Notes: generated from the sequence alone by a model not told the origin. DNA of 64,000 bases from an uncultured Clostridia bacterium (GCA_944327465.1 CALVHH010000002.1:62001-126000), one strand, 5' to 3'. Positions 9,120-18,152 are shown, counted from the first letter of the stretch. Program-made: numbers and translations.

Positions 9120-10436
9120 TTATACTTTACCGTCGTCCTCGTCCCCCTCCCTGTCCTCGAAACGGGCGGGCTTTATAAGGTGAGAATTTTTTATGTCGTT
9201 GTGCATGCCGTCGACGTCGTCGATGAGTATGCCGCGCTGAATGGAGGCATAGCCGTGCTTTTTGCGTATGTCGTCTATCGTGCGCTCCACCTTTTCGCGC
9301 CTGGAATAGTTGCCGCACGTTTCATCAAGCGTCAGCTGCGAGCTGCCGCCGTCGAATCCCGACACTGTGACGCCCAGCGAGCGGACGGCAAACGGCGGGC
9401 GGACGTTGGCTTTGAACAGCTCTATCGCCGTCCTCGCTATTTCGCCGCACAGCACGGTGTGGCGCACCTTTTTTTGGACGGTGAACGAGGTCATGTCGCC
9501 GTACCGCACCCATAGGTGGACGGTGTCGGCGAGCCCCCTGCCCGATTCGCGCAGGCGGGCGGCAACGCTTTCGGCAAGCACGTAGATGTTGCGCTCCACC
9601 TGCTCGATGTATACAAGGTCGGCGGCGTACGTCTGGGAATTGCCTATCGACTTGAGCTCGCGCTCTGCGTCCATGTGCGCGACGGGGGTGACGTCCTGAC
9701 CGCGGGCATAAGTTAAAAGGGTGGCGCCGAACTTGCCGAACGCCGATATTATGCGCCCGTCGTCGGCAGCGGCGAGGTCGCCTATCGTGTTGCAGCCCAT
9801 GGCGCGGAGCTTTGCCGAAGTGGCGTCGCCGACCATTAAAAGGTCTTCGACGGGCAGACCGTAAACTACGTTTTTATAGTTCGAAGGGGATATTACCGAG
9901 GTGCCGTCGGGCTTTTTCAAATCGGAACCCAGCTTTGCGAATATCTTGTTGAACGACACGCCGACCGACACGGTGAGCCCGAGCTCGTCTTTGACGGCGA
10001 AGCGTATGGTGTCGCCGAGAAAGCGCAGATAGTCATCGGTGTATTCGCCGTCCTCCCCCGTTTTATCGCCCGCGTACCGCGGAAATACCGCCAGAGTATT
10101 AGTTATATCCAGCCAGCATTCGTCTATGCCATAGCTTTCGATGAGGTCGGTATACCTTGCATACACCGCCCTGACCTTGCGCGAATACTTCATGTACTCG
10201 CCGAAGCGGGGCGGCACTATGATTATGCCCGGGCACTTGCGCTTTGCCTGCCATATCGTGTCGCCCGTCTTTACACCGCGGCGCTTTGCCTCCTCGCTCT
10301 TGGCGAGCACTATGCCGTGCCTCTCCTCCCTGCTGCCGCAGACAGCCAAAGGCACCCCGACAAGTTCGGGGTTGAGGCGGCGCTCCACCGAGGCGTAAAA
10401 ATTATTGAGGTCGCTGTGAAGAATGATAGAGGACAT
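9120..10436 (-). CDS. dinB: Y-family DNA polymerase IV
   Basis: This error-prone translesion polymerase shows HSDLNNFYASVE at the N-terminus (first catalytic aspartate) and SYGIDECWLDIT (second aspartate/glutamate pair). Helix-hairpin-helix and little-finger regions follow. At 438 residues it is slightly longer than typical DinB because of an insertion after WLDITNTLAV (PRYAGDKTGEDGEY). I placed the start at MSSIILHSD. An in-frame ATG seven codons earlier (10457) lies inside an 18-bp palindrome. Neither start has a good ribosome binding site. There is no beta-clamp QL[SD]LF motif at the C-terminus. Confidence 0.93.
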   Translation of the reverse strand: MSSIILHSDLNNFYASVERRLNPELVGVPLAVCGSREERHGIVLAKSEEAKRRGVKTGDTIWQAKRKCPGIIIVPPRFGEYMKYSRKVRAVYARYTDLIESYGIDECWLDITNTLAVFPRYAGDKTGEDGEYTDDYLRFLGDTIRFAVKDELGLTVSVGVSFNKIFAKLGSDLKKPDGTSVISPSNYKNVVYGLPVEDLLMVGDATSAKLRAMGCNTIGDLAAADDGRIISAFGKFGATLLTYARGQDVTPVAHMDAERELKSIGNSQTYAADLVYIEQVERNIYVLAESVAARLRESGRGLADTVHLWVRYGDMTSFTVQKKVRHTVLCGEIARTAIELFKANVRPPFAVRSLGVTVSGFDGGSSQLTLDETCGNYSRREKVERTIDDIRKKHGYASIQRGILIDDVDGMHNDIKNSHLIKPARFEDREGDEDDGKV

Positions 10437-10447
10437 GCCCAAACAAT

Positions 10448-10465
10448 ATGCAAGCATGCTTGCAT
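10448..10465. promoter_or_regulatory. 18-bp perfect palindrome in the dinB 5' region
   Basis: ATGCAAGCATGCTTGCAT is a perfect 18-bp palindrome between the dinB promoter and the chosen start, at about +7 to +24. It does not match the Bacillus LexA box CGAAC-N4-GTTCG. It could be the operator of another damage-responsive regulator. Confidence 0.5.
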
Positions 10466-10478
10466 CGACTAAATATCA

Positions 10479-10508
10479 AGTATATGGATTTTGTGCGCCC
10501 TTCGGCAA
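10479..10508 (-). promoter_or_regulatory. Promoter of dinB
   Basis: TTGCCG (10503-10508), 18 bp, TATACT (10479-10484) on the minus strand, in the 98-bp gap after aroA. Confidence 0.6.
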
Positions 10509-10534
10509 GCGCGGCGGGCGCTTGATGCGCTCCG

Positions 10535-11764
10535 TCACGCCTTTTCCGCCGTGAGGCGGGCGATGAGATCATCGAGCACGACAAAGTAGTCTGCAAAGGT
10601 CTTGGAGCACACTTCGGCATTTTTGATGGTTATGCCCTCGCACCTAAACCCGGTGACGGCAAACGCCATTGCCACGCGGTGGTCGCCGTAACTTTCTATC
10701 GCACAGCCCTTGGGCTGCGAGGGGTATATGGTGACCCCGTCGGCGTGCTCTTCCACCTTTACGCCGAGCGCCGTGAGGTTGAAAACTATCGCCTTGATGC
10801 GGTCGCACTCCTGACCGCGTATGTGCGCGACGCCCGTTATGGTGGTAGGCTTGGAAAAATAGGGAGCTATCGCGGCGAGCGTGAGAGCCTGGTCGGAATA
10901 TGACGACATATCCACAGTGCCGCCGTCGAAATCTTTTAAAAGTTCTATAAGTTTATAGTCGCCTTGCATGTTGTGAGGCATGACGCCGAGCACCGAAATT
11001 TTTGTGCCGAGCAGCCTGTTTGCCGCATAAAAATAGCAGGCGGCGGAGATATCGGGCTCGATATCGTACCTCTTTGCGTTGTAGCCGCCGAATACCGTAT
11101 ATCTGTTGCCGCTGACCGCCACATTGACGCCGAACGACCACATCATGTCGCACGTCATCTTTACATACTCCATGCCGTGGTCGCCGTGCACGGTTATTTC
11201 AACGGGCGTGCGGGCGCAGACGGCGCAGATGAGCAGCGCCGACAGAAACTGGCTGCTCTTGGATATATCGACGTCGAGCGAGGTGTTGAGCTTTTTTGCA
11301 CCGCGGACGACGAAGGGAAAGCAGTTGTCTTCGCCCATGAACGTAAACTCGGCGCCCGCCTGCCTGAGGGATTGTATGAGCCCCGCCATGGGGCGTCGCT
11401 TCATCTGGTTTGAGCTGTCGAATACGTACTCGCCGTCGGAAAACGCCGCAAGCGCCGTCAGAAAACGCGCAGCGGTGCCCGCCGAACCGACGTAGACGGC
11501 GCCGTCCTTTACGGGCAGTCTGCCGCCGCAGCCTTCTACCGTGACCGTCTTGCCTTCGACTGTCACGTTTATGCCCAGAGAGCGCAGACCCGAAATAAAT
11601 TCGGCGCAGTCGCCCGTCAGCTGGGCGCCGTACAGGGTAGAGCGGCCGTCGGCAAGCGCCGCTATCAGCAGCGCCCTCGCCGTGATGGATTTTGAGCCCG
11701 GCACAGCCACGGTCGCACGGGCGTTCTTTACCTTGCCGTAGATACATTTTACGCTGTAATCCAT
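10535..11764 (-). CDS. aroA: 3-phosphoshikimate 1-carboxyvinyltransferase (EPSP synthase)
   Basis: AroA transfers enolpyruvate from PEP to shikimate 3-phosphate, the sixth step of the chorismate pathway. VPGSKSITARAL near the N-terminus, GTAARFLTALAA and ESYGDHRVAMA are family motifs. 409 residues from the ATG at 11764, which follows AAGGCGGTG; the earlier ATG at 11797 is atypical for the family. The gene follows trhP by 43 bp on the same strand, and no other shikimate gene is in view. Since TrhP uses prephenate, a chorismate product, co-transcription may be functional. Confidence 0.95.
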   Translation of the reverse strand: MDYSVKCIYGKVKNARATVAVPGSKSITARALLIAALADGRSTLYGAQLTGDCAEFISGLRSLGINVTVEGKTVTVEGCGGRLPVKDGAVYVGSAGTAARFLTALAAFSDGEYVFDSSNQMKRRPMAGLIQSLRQAGAEFTFMGEDNCFPFVVRGAKKLNTSLDVDISKSSQFLSALLICAVCARTPVEITVHGDHGMEYVKMTCDMMWSFGVNVAVSGNRYTVFGGYNAKRYDIEPDISAACYFYAANRLLGTKISVLGVMPHNMQGDYKLIELLKDFDGGTVDMSSYSDQALTLAAIAPYFSKPTTITGVAHIRGQECDRIKAIVFNLTALGVKVEEHADGVTIYPSQPKGCAIESYGDHRVAMAFAVTGFRCEGITIKNAEVCSKTFADYFVVLDDLIARLTAEKA

Positions 11765-11807
11765 AACATCACCGCCTTTTGCTTTTGATATGATCATAAG
11801 GTTTTAT

Positions 11808-13004
11808 CTATACCTTTCTTCTGCGCAATATGTCGCCCGGCGACAGCTCTACGGGGCAGGGCAGGGTGTACCGCTCCTGCACGCGCTTGCAGTCGTCGAC
11901 GGCGGTGCCGTCGGGCAAGTATGCCGCGGTAACTTTAAAGCTGCTTCCGAAACTTTGCGAAGGCGACAGCACTTCGAGCACGTCGCCGACCTTGAACCTG
12001 CCGCGCATTTCGACGACGGCGCTGCCGCCGCCGCAGGACAGCACGTTGGCTATATAGTCGCAGTCGCCCTTTGCCTGGCTGTCGGCATAGTTGACCGTGC
12101 GCTCGTTTACGCCCAGCATGTATGCCGTGGTATAGTCGCGGTGGGCGGCAGTGAGCAGTTCGCGCTCGACTGTGCCGTCGAAGCCGCCGTCAATGCACCT
12201 GCGATAGGCGTTTATCACGGTGGCGAGGTAGTACTCGCTCTTCATCCTGCCCTCTATCTTGAACGACGACACGCCCGCCGCGGCGAGCTTATCAAGGTGC
12301 GCCGACATGTTGAGGTCCTTTGAATTGAAGATATAGGTGCCGCGCCCGTCCTCTTCGACGTTCATCCAGCCGCTGTCGTCGCCCGGCTCGTTTTTGCGCA
12401 CCTGCCAGTTCCAGCGGCATGCCTGAACGCACTCGCCGCGGTTGGAATCGCGCCCGGTAAGATAGTTGGAGAGCAGGCACCTGCCCGAATAGGATATGCA
12501 CATTGCGCCGTGCACAAAAGCTTCGAGCTCGATATCGGGCACGAAGTCGTGGATCTGCGCGATCTCTGCCAAAGAAAGTTCGCGGGCGAGGATGACGCGG
12601 GCGGCGCCCAGATCGCGCCAGAACCTGACGGCGTACTTGTTTGTTATATTTGCCTGGGTAGATATGTGCACCGCAAGCGCGGGCGCCGCCGAACGGCAGA
12701 TATGAAATACGCCGGGGTCCGAAATGATTGCGGCGTCGGCGCCCGCGCTCTGCAAAAGGGCAAAGTAGTCGCCCAGCGCGCCGCCGTCGGCATTGCGGGC
12801 AAATATATTGACCGTGACGTATATCTTTTTGCCGAGCGAGTGCGCAAGCCGCACCGCGCTTTTGAGCTCGTCTTCGCCGAAGTTGTCGGCAAACGAGCGC
12901 AGCGAAAAGTTCTTTCCGCCTATATATGCGGCGTCGGCGCCGAAGTACAGCGCCGTCTTCAATTTTGAATAGTTGCCCGCCGGGGCAAGAAGTTCTGCGT
13001 TCAT
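11808..13004 (-). CDS. trhP: U32 family prephenate-dependent tRNA uridine(34) hydroxylase
   Basis: This 398-residue U32 'peptidase' family protein carries the signature EAFVHGAMCISYSGRC followed by LTGRDSNRGECVQACRW, whose cysteines hold an iron-sulfur cluster. In Bacillus the U32 proteins YrrN and YrrO (TrhP) hydroxylate tRNA U34 using prephenate, and the neighbouring methyltransferase YrrM (TrmR) then methylates it. The same partnership occurs here: the ATG overlaps the TGA of the methyltransferase gene (ATGA), with GAGAAGAG upstream. Only one U32 gene is present where Bacillus has two. The function comes from family and context, and the fold assignment is firm. Confidence 0.88.
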   Translation of the reverse strand: MNAELLAPAGNYSKLKTALYFGADAAYIGGKNFSLRSFADNFGEDELKSAVRLAHSLGKKIYVTVNIFARNADGGALGDYFALLQSAGADAAIISDPGVFHICRSAAPALAVHISTQANITNKYAVRFWRDLGAARVILARELSLAEIAQIHDFVPDIELEAFVHGAMCISYSGRCLLSNYLTGRDSNRGECVQACRWNWQVRKNEPGDDSGWMNVEEDGRGTYIFNSKDLNMSAHLDKLAAAGVSSFKIEGRMKSEYYLATVINAYRRCIDGGFDGTVERELLTAAHRDYTTAYMLGVNERTVNYADSQAKGDCDYIANVLSCGGGSAVVEMRGRFKVGDVLEVLSPSQSFGSSFKVTAAYLPDGTAVDDCKRVQERYTLPCPVELSPGDILRRRKV

Positions 13005-13672
13005 ACGTCTCTTCTCTTTAAGGATATGCACAGCCCGTCGCCGATATCGGCGACGTATGACGTCAGCCCGCCGTCTGAGAGCACCGCTTCGAGATATTCG
13101 CGTATGTGCTGCACGAGCATGCGCCGCTTTTTGGGCACCTGCTCTTCGCCGTTTACCCAGCCGTACAGCAGCACGTCGTCGGCGATGAGCAGCCCTCCTG
13201 GGGCGAGCAGCTGCCTGATGCGGGGCAGCCACTTTACGTACTGCACCTTTGCCGCATCCAAAAACACGAAGTCGTAGCCGCCTTCGAGCCCGCCGAGGAT
13301 ATCCGCGGCGTCGCCCTCTATCAGCCGCACCCTGTCGCCCAAGCCGAGGCGGTCAAAGTTCGCCTGCGCTTCGGCGGCGAAATGCCTGTTCTTTTCTATG
13401 GCGGTCAGTCTTGCCGAGGGGCAGCACTGCAGCAGAGCCGCGCCCGAAGCGCCTATCGCGGCGCCCACTTCCAAAATGTTTGCCGCCCCCGCCGCTGCCG
13501 CCTGCAGACAGATGAACTGCAGCGTTTCGTCGGACGAGACGGGTATGCCGCGGGCGAAGGCGCTCTCTCTGATTTTGCGCACTTCTTCGCTGACGTTTAG
13601 TTTATTGAGTCCCGCCGTGCGCGAAGGGCGCTCGGGGCGGGACGTGTCGTTGTGGGGATAGGAAAAGTCCAT
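13001..13672 (-). CDS. trmR: tRNA 5-hydroxyuridine methyltransferase
   Basis: This 223-residue class I SAM-dependent O-methyltransferase of the YrrM/CaiE type has the SAM loop ILEVGAAIGASG, FVFLDAAK, and metal-site GGLLIADDVLLYGW. In Bacillus TrmR converts 5-hydroxyuridine at tRNA position 34 to 5-methoxyuridine. The start overlaps the RNase J stop by one base (TAATG) and the stop overlaps trhP, so translation of the three genes is coupled. Distance to generic catechol methyltransferases is small in sequence, so the tRNA role rests on the trhP context. Confidence 0.88.
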   Translation of the reverse strand: MDFSYPHNDTSRPERPSRTAGLNKLNVSEEVRKIRESAFARGIPVSSDETLQFICLQAAAAGAANILEVGAAIGASGAALLQCCPSARLTAIEKNRHFAAEAQANFDRLGLGDRVRLIEGDAADILGGLEGGYDFVFLDAAKVQYVKWLPRIRQLLAPGGLLIADDVLLYGWVNGEEQVPKKRRMLVQHIREYLEAVLSDGGLTSYVADIGDGLCISLKRRDV

Positions 13673-15609
13673 TAAAGTTCCACCACCACGGGTACTACCA
13701 TGGGCGACTGCTTGGTCTTGCGGACGAGGTAGTTGCGGAGCGCCTTTTTGATGGTGCGCTTGAGCTCATCCACGCTGCCTATGCGCAGGTCGTAGCCTTC
13801 GATGGCGCGGTTGATGACTTCGCGCATCTCCTTATTGTAGTCGCGGTGGAAGTCGAACACGAACCCGCGGGAGTTGATGACGGGCTCGCCGATGACTTCG
13901 CCGCCCGAGACGGCGACAGAAACTATGAAGATGCCCTCCTGAGCGAGCTGACGCCTGTCCTGCATTACGAGGGAAGCCTTTTCGTCCTCGATGCCCTCGC
14001 CGTCGATGAGGCGGGAGCCCGCGGGCACGTCGGGCAGGCGGCGCATGGTGCGGGCGGTCAGCTCTACGCAGTTGCCCAAATCAGGAATAAATATGTTGCG
14101 CCCGCTCTGACCGAGGCTTTCGGCGAGCCTGGCGTGCTTTACGAGGTGCCTGTATTCGCCGTGGACGGGGATGAAGTACTTGGGCTTGAGCAGCGTGTGC
14201 ATTATTTTGTGCTCTTCGCAGCAGGCGTGCCCCGAAACGTGTATATTTTCAAGGCGCTCGTACACGACCTCGGCGCCGAGATGGTACAGCTTGTTTATTA
14301 CGCCGTACACGTCGCGCTCGTTGCCGGGTATGGGGGACGCCGATATGATTATGGTATCGTTTGAGCCGACGGAGAGATTGGGGTTTTCGCCGTTCGCCAT
14401 GCGGTGCAGGGCGCTCATCGGCTCGCCCTGGCTGCCCGTGCAGACTATTATCACCTCGTCGTCGCGCAGGTTTTTGGTGCGGGAGATATCGACGAGCACG
14501 CCTTCGGGAATGGACAGCTCGCCCAGCTTTTGCGCCGTTTCGACGACGTTGAGCATGCTCCTGCCGTTGAGCGCGAGCTTGCGCCTGTGGCGCACGGCAA
14601 TATCCACTATCTGCTGCAGCCTGTGCACGTTGGAGGCGAACGTGGCGATTATGACGCGTCTTGCCGAATTTTCGCCGACGAGGCGCTCGAGCGTTTCGCC
14701 CACCACCGCTTCGGACATGGTGTAGCCGGGGCGCTCGATGTTGGTGCTTTCGCCCATGTACAGCAGCACGCCCTTGCCGCCGAGGTCTGCAATGGTCTTT
14801 AAATCTATAGGGTCGCCCGCCACGGGGGTGAGGTCGATTTTAAAGTCGCCGCTGTGGAATATGACGCCCTGCGGGGTGTGTATGGCGAGCGCCAGCGCGC
14901 CCGCTATGGAGTGGTTGACGTTGATGAAATTGATTTTGAAGCAGCCCCACTGCAGCGTTTCGCCCGGGGCGACGGTGACTTCGCGCACGTTGTTGAGGCG
15001 ATGTTCGCGCAACTTGTTGTCGACGAGGGCGAGAGTCAGGCGGGTGCCCGCGACGGGGATATCCATCTCCTTTAAAAGATAGGGCACGCCGCCTATGTGG
15101 TCTTCGTGACCGTGGGTGAGCACCAGCCCGCGCACCTTGTGCTTATTTTCGACGAGATAGGAGATATCGGGCACAACGAGGTCAATGCCGGGCATCTCCT
15201 CGGTGGGGAATATGGCGCCGGCGTCGATTATTATTATGTCGTCGCCGCACTCCAGAGCCGTCATGTTCTTGCCTATTTCGCCCACGCCGCCTATGAAGAT
15301 GACCTTGACGGCGTTCTTTTTGGAGCGCTCGCGCACGGGCTTTTGCGTGGCGGCGGATTGGGCGCGTTCGGCTATGCGCTTTTGCGACTGCGCGGGGGGA
15401 AGTATGGCGACGGCGGGCATGCGCACGGGGGCGCGGCGGGACTTTTCGCCGCCCCTGCGGGCAGACGACGGCTTTTGACCTGCCGGAGTGCGCGGCTTTT
15501 CGGGCTTGGGTTCCCTCGCTTTGCGCTGTTTTTTGTGTTTTTTGTTGAAATCGTTGTTTTCCAAAATTGTGTCCTTTTTTGAGTTTTTATGTATTATATC
15601 GCGCTGCAT
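13672..15609 (-). CDS. rnj: Ribonuclease J
   Basis: This metallo-beta-lactamase/beta-CASP ribonuclease (5'-3' exo- and endonuclease) handles mRNA turnover and rRNA maturation. Visible are LTHGHEDHIGG (zinc ligands), FHSGDFK, the beta-CASP motif GSQGEPMSAL and HVSGHA near the end of the core. The protein has about 95 extra N-terminal residues rich in Lys, Arg, Pro and Ala, probably disordered and RNA binding. The ATG at 15609 has no ribosome binding site. A TTG at 15564, preceded by AAAAAAGGAC, is an attractive alternative start that would shorten the protein by 15 residues. Confidence 0.95.
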   Translation of the reverse strand: MQRDIIHKNSKKDTILENNDFNKKHKKQRKAREPKPEKPRTPAGQKPSSARRGGEKSRRAPVRMPAVAILPPAQSQKRIAERAQSAATQKPVRERSKKNAVKVIFIGGVGEIGKNMTALECGDDIIIIDAGAIFPTEEMPGIDLVVPDISYLVENKHKVRGLVLTHGHEDHIGGVPYLLKEMDIPVAGTRLTLALVDNKLREHRLNNVREVTVAPGETLQWGCFKINFINVNHSIAGALALAIHTPQGVIFHSGDFKIDLTPVAGDPIDLKTIADLGGKGVLLYMGESTNIERPGYTMSEAVVGETLERLVGENSARRVIIATFASNVHRLQQIVDIAVRHRRKLALNGRSMLNVVETAQKLGELSIPEGVLVDISRTKNLRDDEVIIVCTGSQGEPMSALHRMANGENPNLSVGSNDTIIISASPIPGNERDVYGVINKLYHLGAEVVYERLENIHVSGHACCEEHKIMHTLLKPKYFIPVHGEYRHLVKHARLAESLGQSGRNIFIPDLGNCVELTARTMRRLPDVPAGSRLIDGEGIEDEKASLVMQDRRQLAQEGIFIVSVAVSGGEVIGEPVINSRGFVFDFHRDYNKEMREVINRAIEGYDLRIGSVDELKRTIKKALRNYLVRKTKQSPMVVPVVVEL

Positions 15610-15613
15610 TGTA

Positions 15614-15637
15614 AAAGGGAGTCGTGCGACCCCCTTT
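15614..15637 (-). terminator. Hairpin between the coiled-coil gene and rnj
   Basis: AAAGGG-GTCG and CGAC-CCCTTT arms with one mismatch sit 28 bp after the coiled-coil gene's stop. On the minus strand they are followed by a short U-run (CCCTTTTAC). This could be a partial terminator that lowers rnj read-through. Confidence 0.45.
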
Positions 15638-15664
15638 CAAGTATGTGTGCAGACGGACTGCACG

Positions 15665-17854
15665 TTATTTTTTGCTTACGTCCTTTACGAGTCCTTCTTC
15701 GATGAGTTCTTCAATGGTCTCGTAGGGATACATTGCCGCGTAATCGCGGGGGGTTATCTCGCGCTTGATGCCGCCCCTCTTTTCGAGCATGATGTCAACG
15801 AGGCGCACCGCCTTTTTGACGCCGCGGGGGCTCTTTATCTTGACCATCATGGGCGTGCCGTGCATCGACTTGTTATCCGATACGTCGGCGTGGTGGTATA
15901 CGCTGGTCGGGAACTCGGCGGGGTCGAGGGCGAGATACAGGCACAGTGTCTTGCCGCGGATCTTGAAGCGGGCTATCGTTTCGCGTCCCTTGTTGAAGCG
16001 CTCGGCGCCCCATGCAATGTTTGAGTTGACCTTTTTGTATGCAAGCAGCGAATTTTTGACTTCGCCGTAGTATCTCTTCTGTTCGTCAGTCGACTGGATT
16101 ATCCTGGCTATGAACGAGCGGTTGTACTTCATCATGTTGGCGAAGTCTACGCCGCTGTTGGATATTCCGGGTATGCCGTCGGGCATTATTTCGCCTGCAG
16201 CGGGATTTTCGTCGATGTCGGCGACTATCTCGCCGATGACGGCGTCATCTTCGCCCTCGTGCTCTTCGTCCATGACTTCGCTGACGGTCACGAGCTCATC
16301 TTCGGCGGGCTCTTCTTCGGCTTCGGCGGGAGCCAATTCATCGGAAGCTGCCGCTGCCACGGCGCCCGCAACGAGCATTGCCTTTATTTCGTCCAGCCTG
16401 CGTTGGATATCGGCGAACTTTTCGTCGTATTCCGCCGCACGGCAATCCTCTTTGAGCTTTGTAACTTCCTGCTCTATGCCGTCTATCTTGTCTTCAAGCC
16501 TGTCGGCGGCGGGCTTTAAACTGCCTTCGGCAAGTTCGCCCGTCAGCTTTTGAGCTACGGCGTCGCACAGCTTGTCGATGCCCTCTTCGTCGAGCACTAT
16601 GTCGTAATCCTTATCTGCCTGGTCGGCAAGCAGCAGCGCCGCGACGGAGGAAGCTATTGCCGAACTGTCGGTGGCGGGAATTGCCGAAACGACCTTTTGG
16701 GCAATTTCGTCCGAGTCGACTTCGGGCAGGTAGTTCGAAAGCACTGCCGCCGCCTTTTCGGCGAGGGTATCTTCGTTTATCTGACCGACTTCCAGCTTTT
16801 CGCCGACGAGACGGGCTATCTCTTCGCTGTCGACTTCGGCATTGAGCCCCGCCTGAGTGAGCTTATCGGCGACAGCCGAAGCCAGCGCCTCGTAGTTGAG
16901 CTTGCTTTCGACCGCCCTGGCGAGCGAATCGCAGCCGTCGTCATCGACCATGACGTCGAACTGTTCGGGGGATATCGTGCCCACCTGCTTTGCTATGCGG
17001 TCGGCTATCTCGTCGCCGTCTATGGCTACCTGCAGCCTTTCGCCCAGCCTCTGCGCGACCATACCCGCCACGGCGGCTTCGTCGAGCGAAGGGTTCATGA
17101 GCTGTTCTGCGACCTTTGAAGCTATATAGTCCGCCGATATGACTTCCTCGGCGGGAACGCCCTGCGAAAGCTTGCGCGCGAGGGCGTCGTAATCGAGATT
17201 TTCTACCTGAACGGAGGGCGCAGACATGCGTGCCGCCACCTTATCGGCGAGCGCGTCGTAGTCTATCGCCTGGCTGACTGCCGAAGGTATGTAGAGATTT
17301 TCTGCCACCTTGGCGGCAAGCAGGTCGTAGTCGACCGTGCCCGCGGGCACCGATATCTTTTCAGCCACTTTTGCGGCGAGCTCGTCGATGTCGCAGCCTG
17401 CGGATGCGTTCTCCGCGCCCGTCTGCAGCGATTCGAGCCGTTCCGAGAGAACTTTTATTTCCCCGGCGAGCTGCTTCTTATCCGCCTCCATTTTGAGCAT
17501 TATGGCTTCTCTGTCCATATCCCTGTCGACGGCGGAATCGATAACTTCCTGCACCTTGGCATCGATAGCTTTGTTCTGCGCGGCAAGCGCTTCAAGCTTT
17601 GTCTGCACAGACTTGGACTGTGCAGAGATGGCTGCCACCTGCCTGCCGAGCTCGTCGCCCGCCTGCGCTATCTTGCCGACGCTGGCGCCGACCGAACCCG
17701 ACTGCTGCGCAAGCTGCGAAGCAACCGCCTGGTTTTGCCTGGCAAGCTGCTCTACCTTTGCATCGAGCGTCCTGTTCTGCTGAGTGAGATTCTCCACCTG
17801 CGACAGGAGAAGATCGGCCTTCGTCTGGTTGGAATTATTGTTGTTTACACCCAT
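15665..17854 (-). CDS. Unknown coiled-coil protein with tandem DYDxLAxKVA repeats and a conserved C-terminal domain
   Basis: I do not recognise a named function. The 729 residues divide into three parts. An Asn-rich start and coiled coil (about 1-140) is full of Leu, Gln, Ala heptads. A middle of about ten degenerate 25-40-residue repeats (about 150-440) follows the pattern D-Y-D-x-L-A-x-K-V-A-x-x-L. After an acidic linker, a basic globular C-terminal domain of about 150 residues contains YYGEVKNSLLAYKKVNSNIA and RGKTLCLYLALDP. This last domain looks like one common in clostridial proteins of unknown role. There is no signal peptide or membrane segment. The start at 17854 has GAGGTG upstream; the upstream in-frame extension is repeat sequence. 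Confidence 0.75.
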   Translation of the reverse strand: MGVNNNNSNQTKADLLLSQVENLTQQNRTLDAKVEQLARQNQAVASQLAQQSGSVGASVGKIAQAGDELGRQVAAISAQSKSVQTKLEALAAQNKAIDAKVQEVIDSAVDRDMDREAIMLKMEADKKQLAGEIKVLSERLESLQTGAENASAGCDIDELAAKVAEKISVPAGTVDYDLLAAKVAENLYIPSAVSQAIDYDALADKVAARMSAPSVQVENLDYDALARKLSQGVPAEEVISADYIASKVAEQLMNPSLDEAAVAGMVAQRLGERLQVAIDGDEIADRIAKQVGTISPEQFDVMVDDDGCDSLARAVESKLNYEALASAVADKLTQAGLNAEVDSEEIARLVGEKLEVGQINEDTLAEKAAAVLSNYLPEVDSDEIAQKVVSAIPATDSSAIASSVAALLLADQADKDYDIVLDEEGIDKLCDAVAQKLTGELAEGSLKPAADRLEDKIDGIEQEVTKLKEDCRAAEYDEKFADIQRRLDEIKAMLVAGAVAAAASDELAPAEAEEEPAEDELVTVSEVMDEEHEGEDDAVIGEIVADIDENPAAGEIMPDGIPGISNSGVDFANMMKYNRSFIARIIQSTDEQKRYYGEVKNSLLAYKKVNSNIAWGAERFNKGRETIARFKIRGKTLCLYLALDPAEFPTSVYHHADVSDNKSMHGTPMMVKIKSPRGVKKAVRLVDIMLEKRGGIKREITPRDYAAMYPYETIEELIEEGLVKDVSKK

Positions 17855-17876
17855 AATACACCTCGGAGTTTGATTG

Positions 17877-18034
17877 ACGCAAGTCTCGCCTTGGGGCGGA
17901 AGCGCCCTGCCGCAACATAGGCTCCCTTTAGCAAGGGGAGCTGTCATGCGGAAAGAAATGAAGCATGACTGAAGGGTTTGCCCCACAGAAATGCGGTTGA
18001 AGCTTTAGAATCGCCGCTTTCGGATAATCCTCCC
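17877..18034. repeat. 150-bp repeat family 2, copy A
   Basis: It shares with 38408-38553 the ordered blocks ACGCAAG, GCCTTGGGGCGG, GGCTCCCTTTAGCAA, GGGAGCTG, CTGAAGG-TTTGCCC, CACAGAAATGCGGT and GCTTTCGGATAATC. GGCTCCCTT...AGGGGAGC can form a hairpin. Both copies sit directly upstream of minus-strand start codons, in the same orientation. Confidence 0.75.
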
Positions 18035-18083
18035 TGTCCTATTCGGCTAAGGAGAGCTGTTGGTGCGGTCTACCTCCCACCCC

Positions 18084-18152
18084 CGTCATTTCGACTAAAT
18101 GAGGCGATGCGCCGAATGCACGGAGAAATCCGACGGTATGACCCGGTCGACG
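18084..18152. repeat. REP-like palindromic repeat, copy 2
   Basis: CGTCATTTCGACTAAATGAG, CACGGAGAAATC and a terminal CCGGTCGACGG match the order of blocks in the other copies, with several substitutions. Confidence 0.65.
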
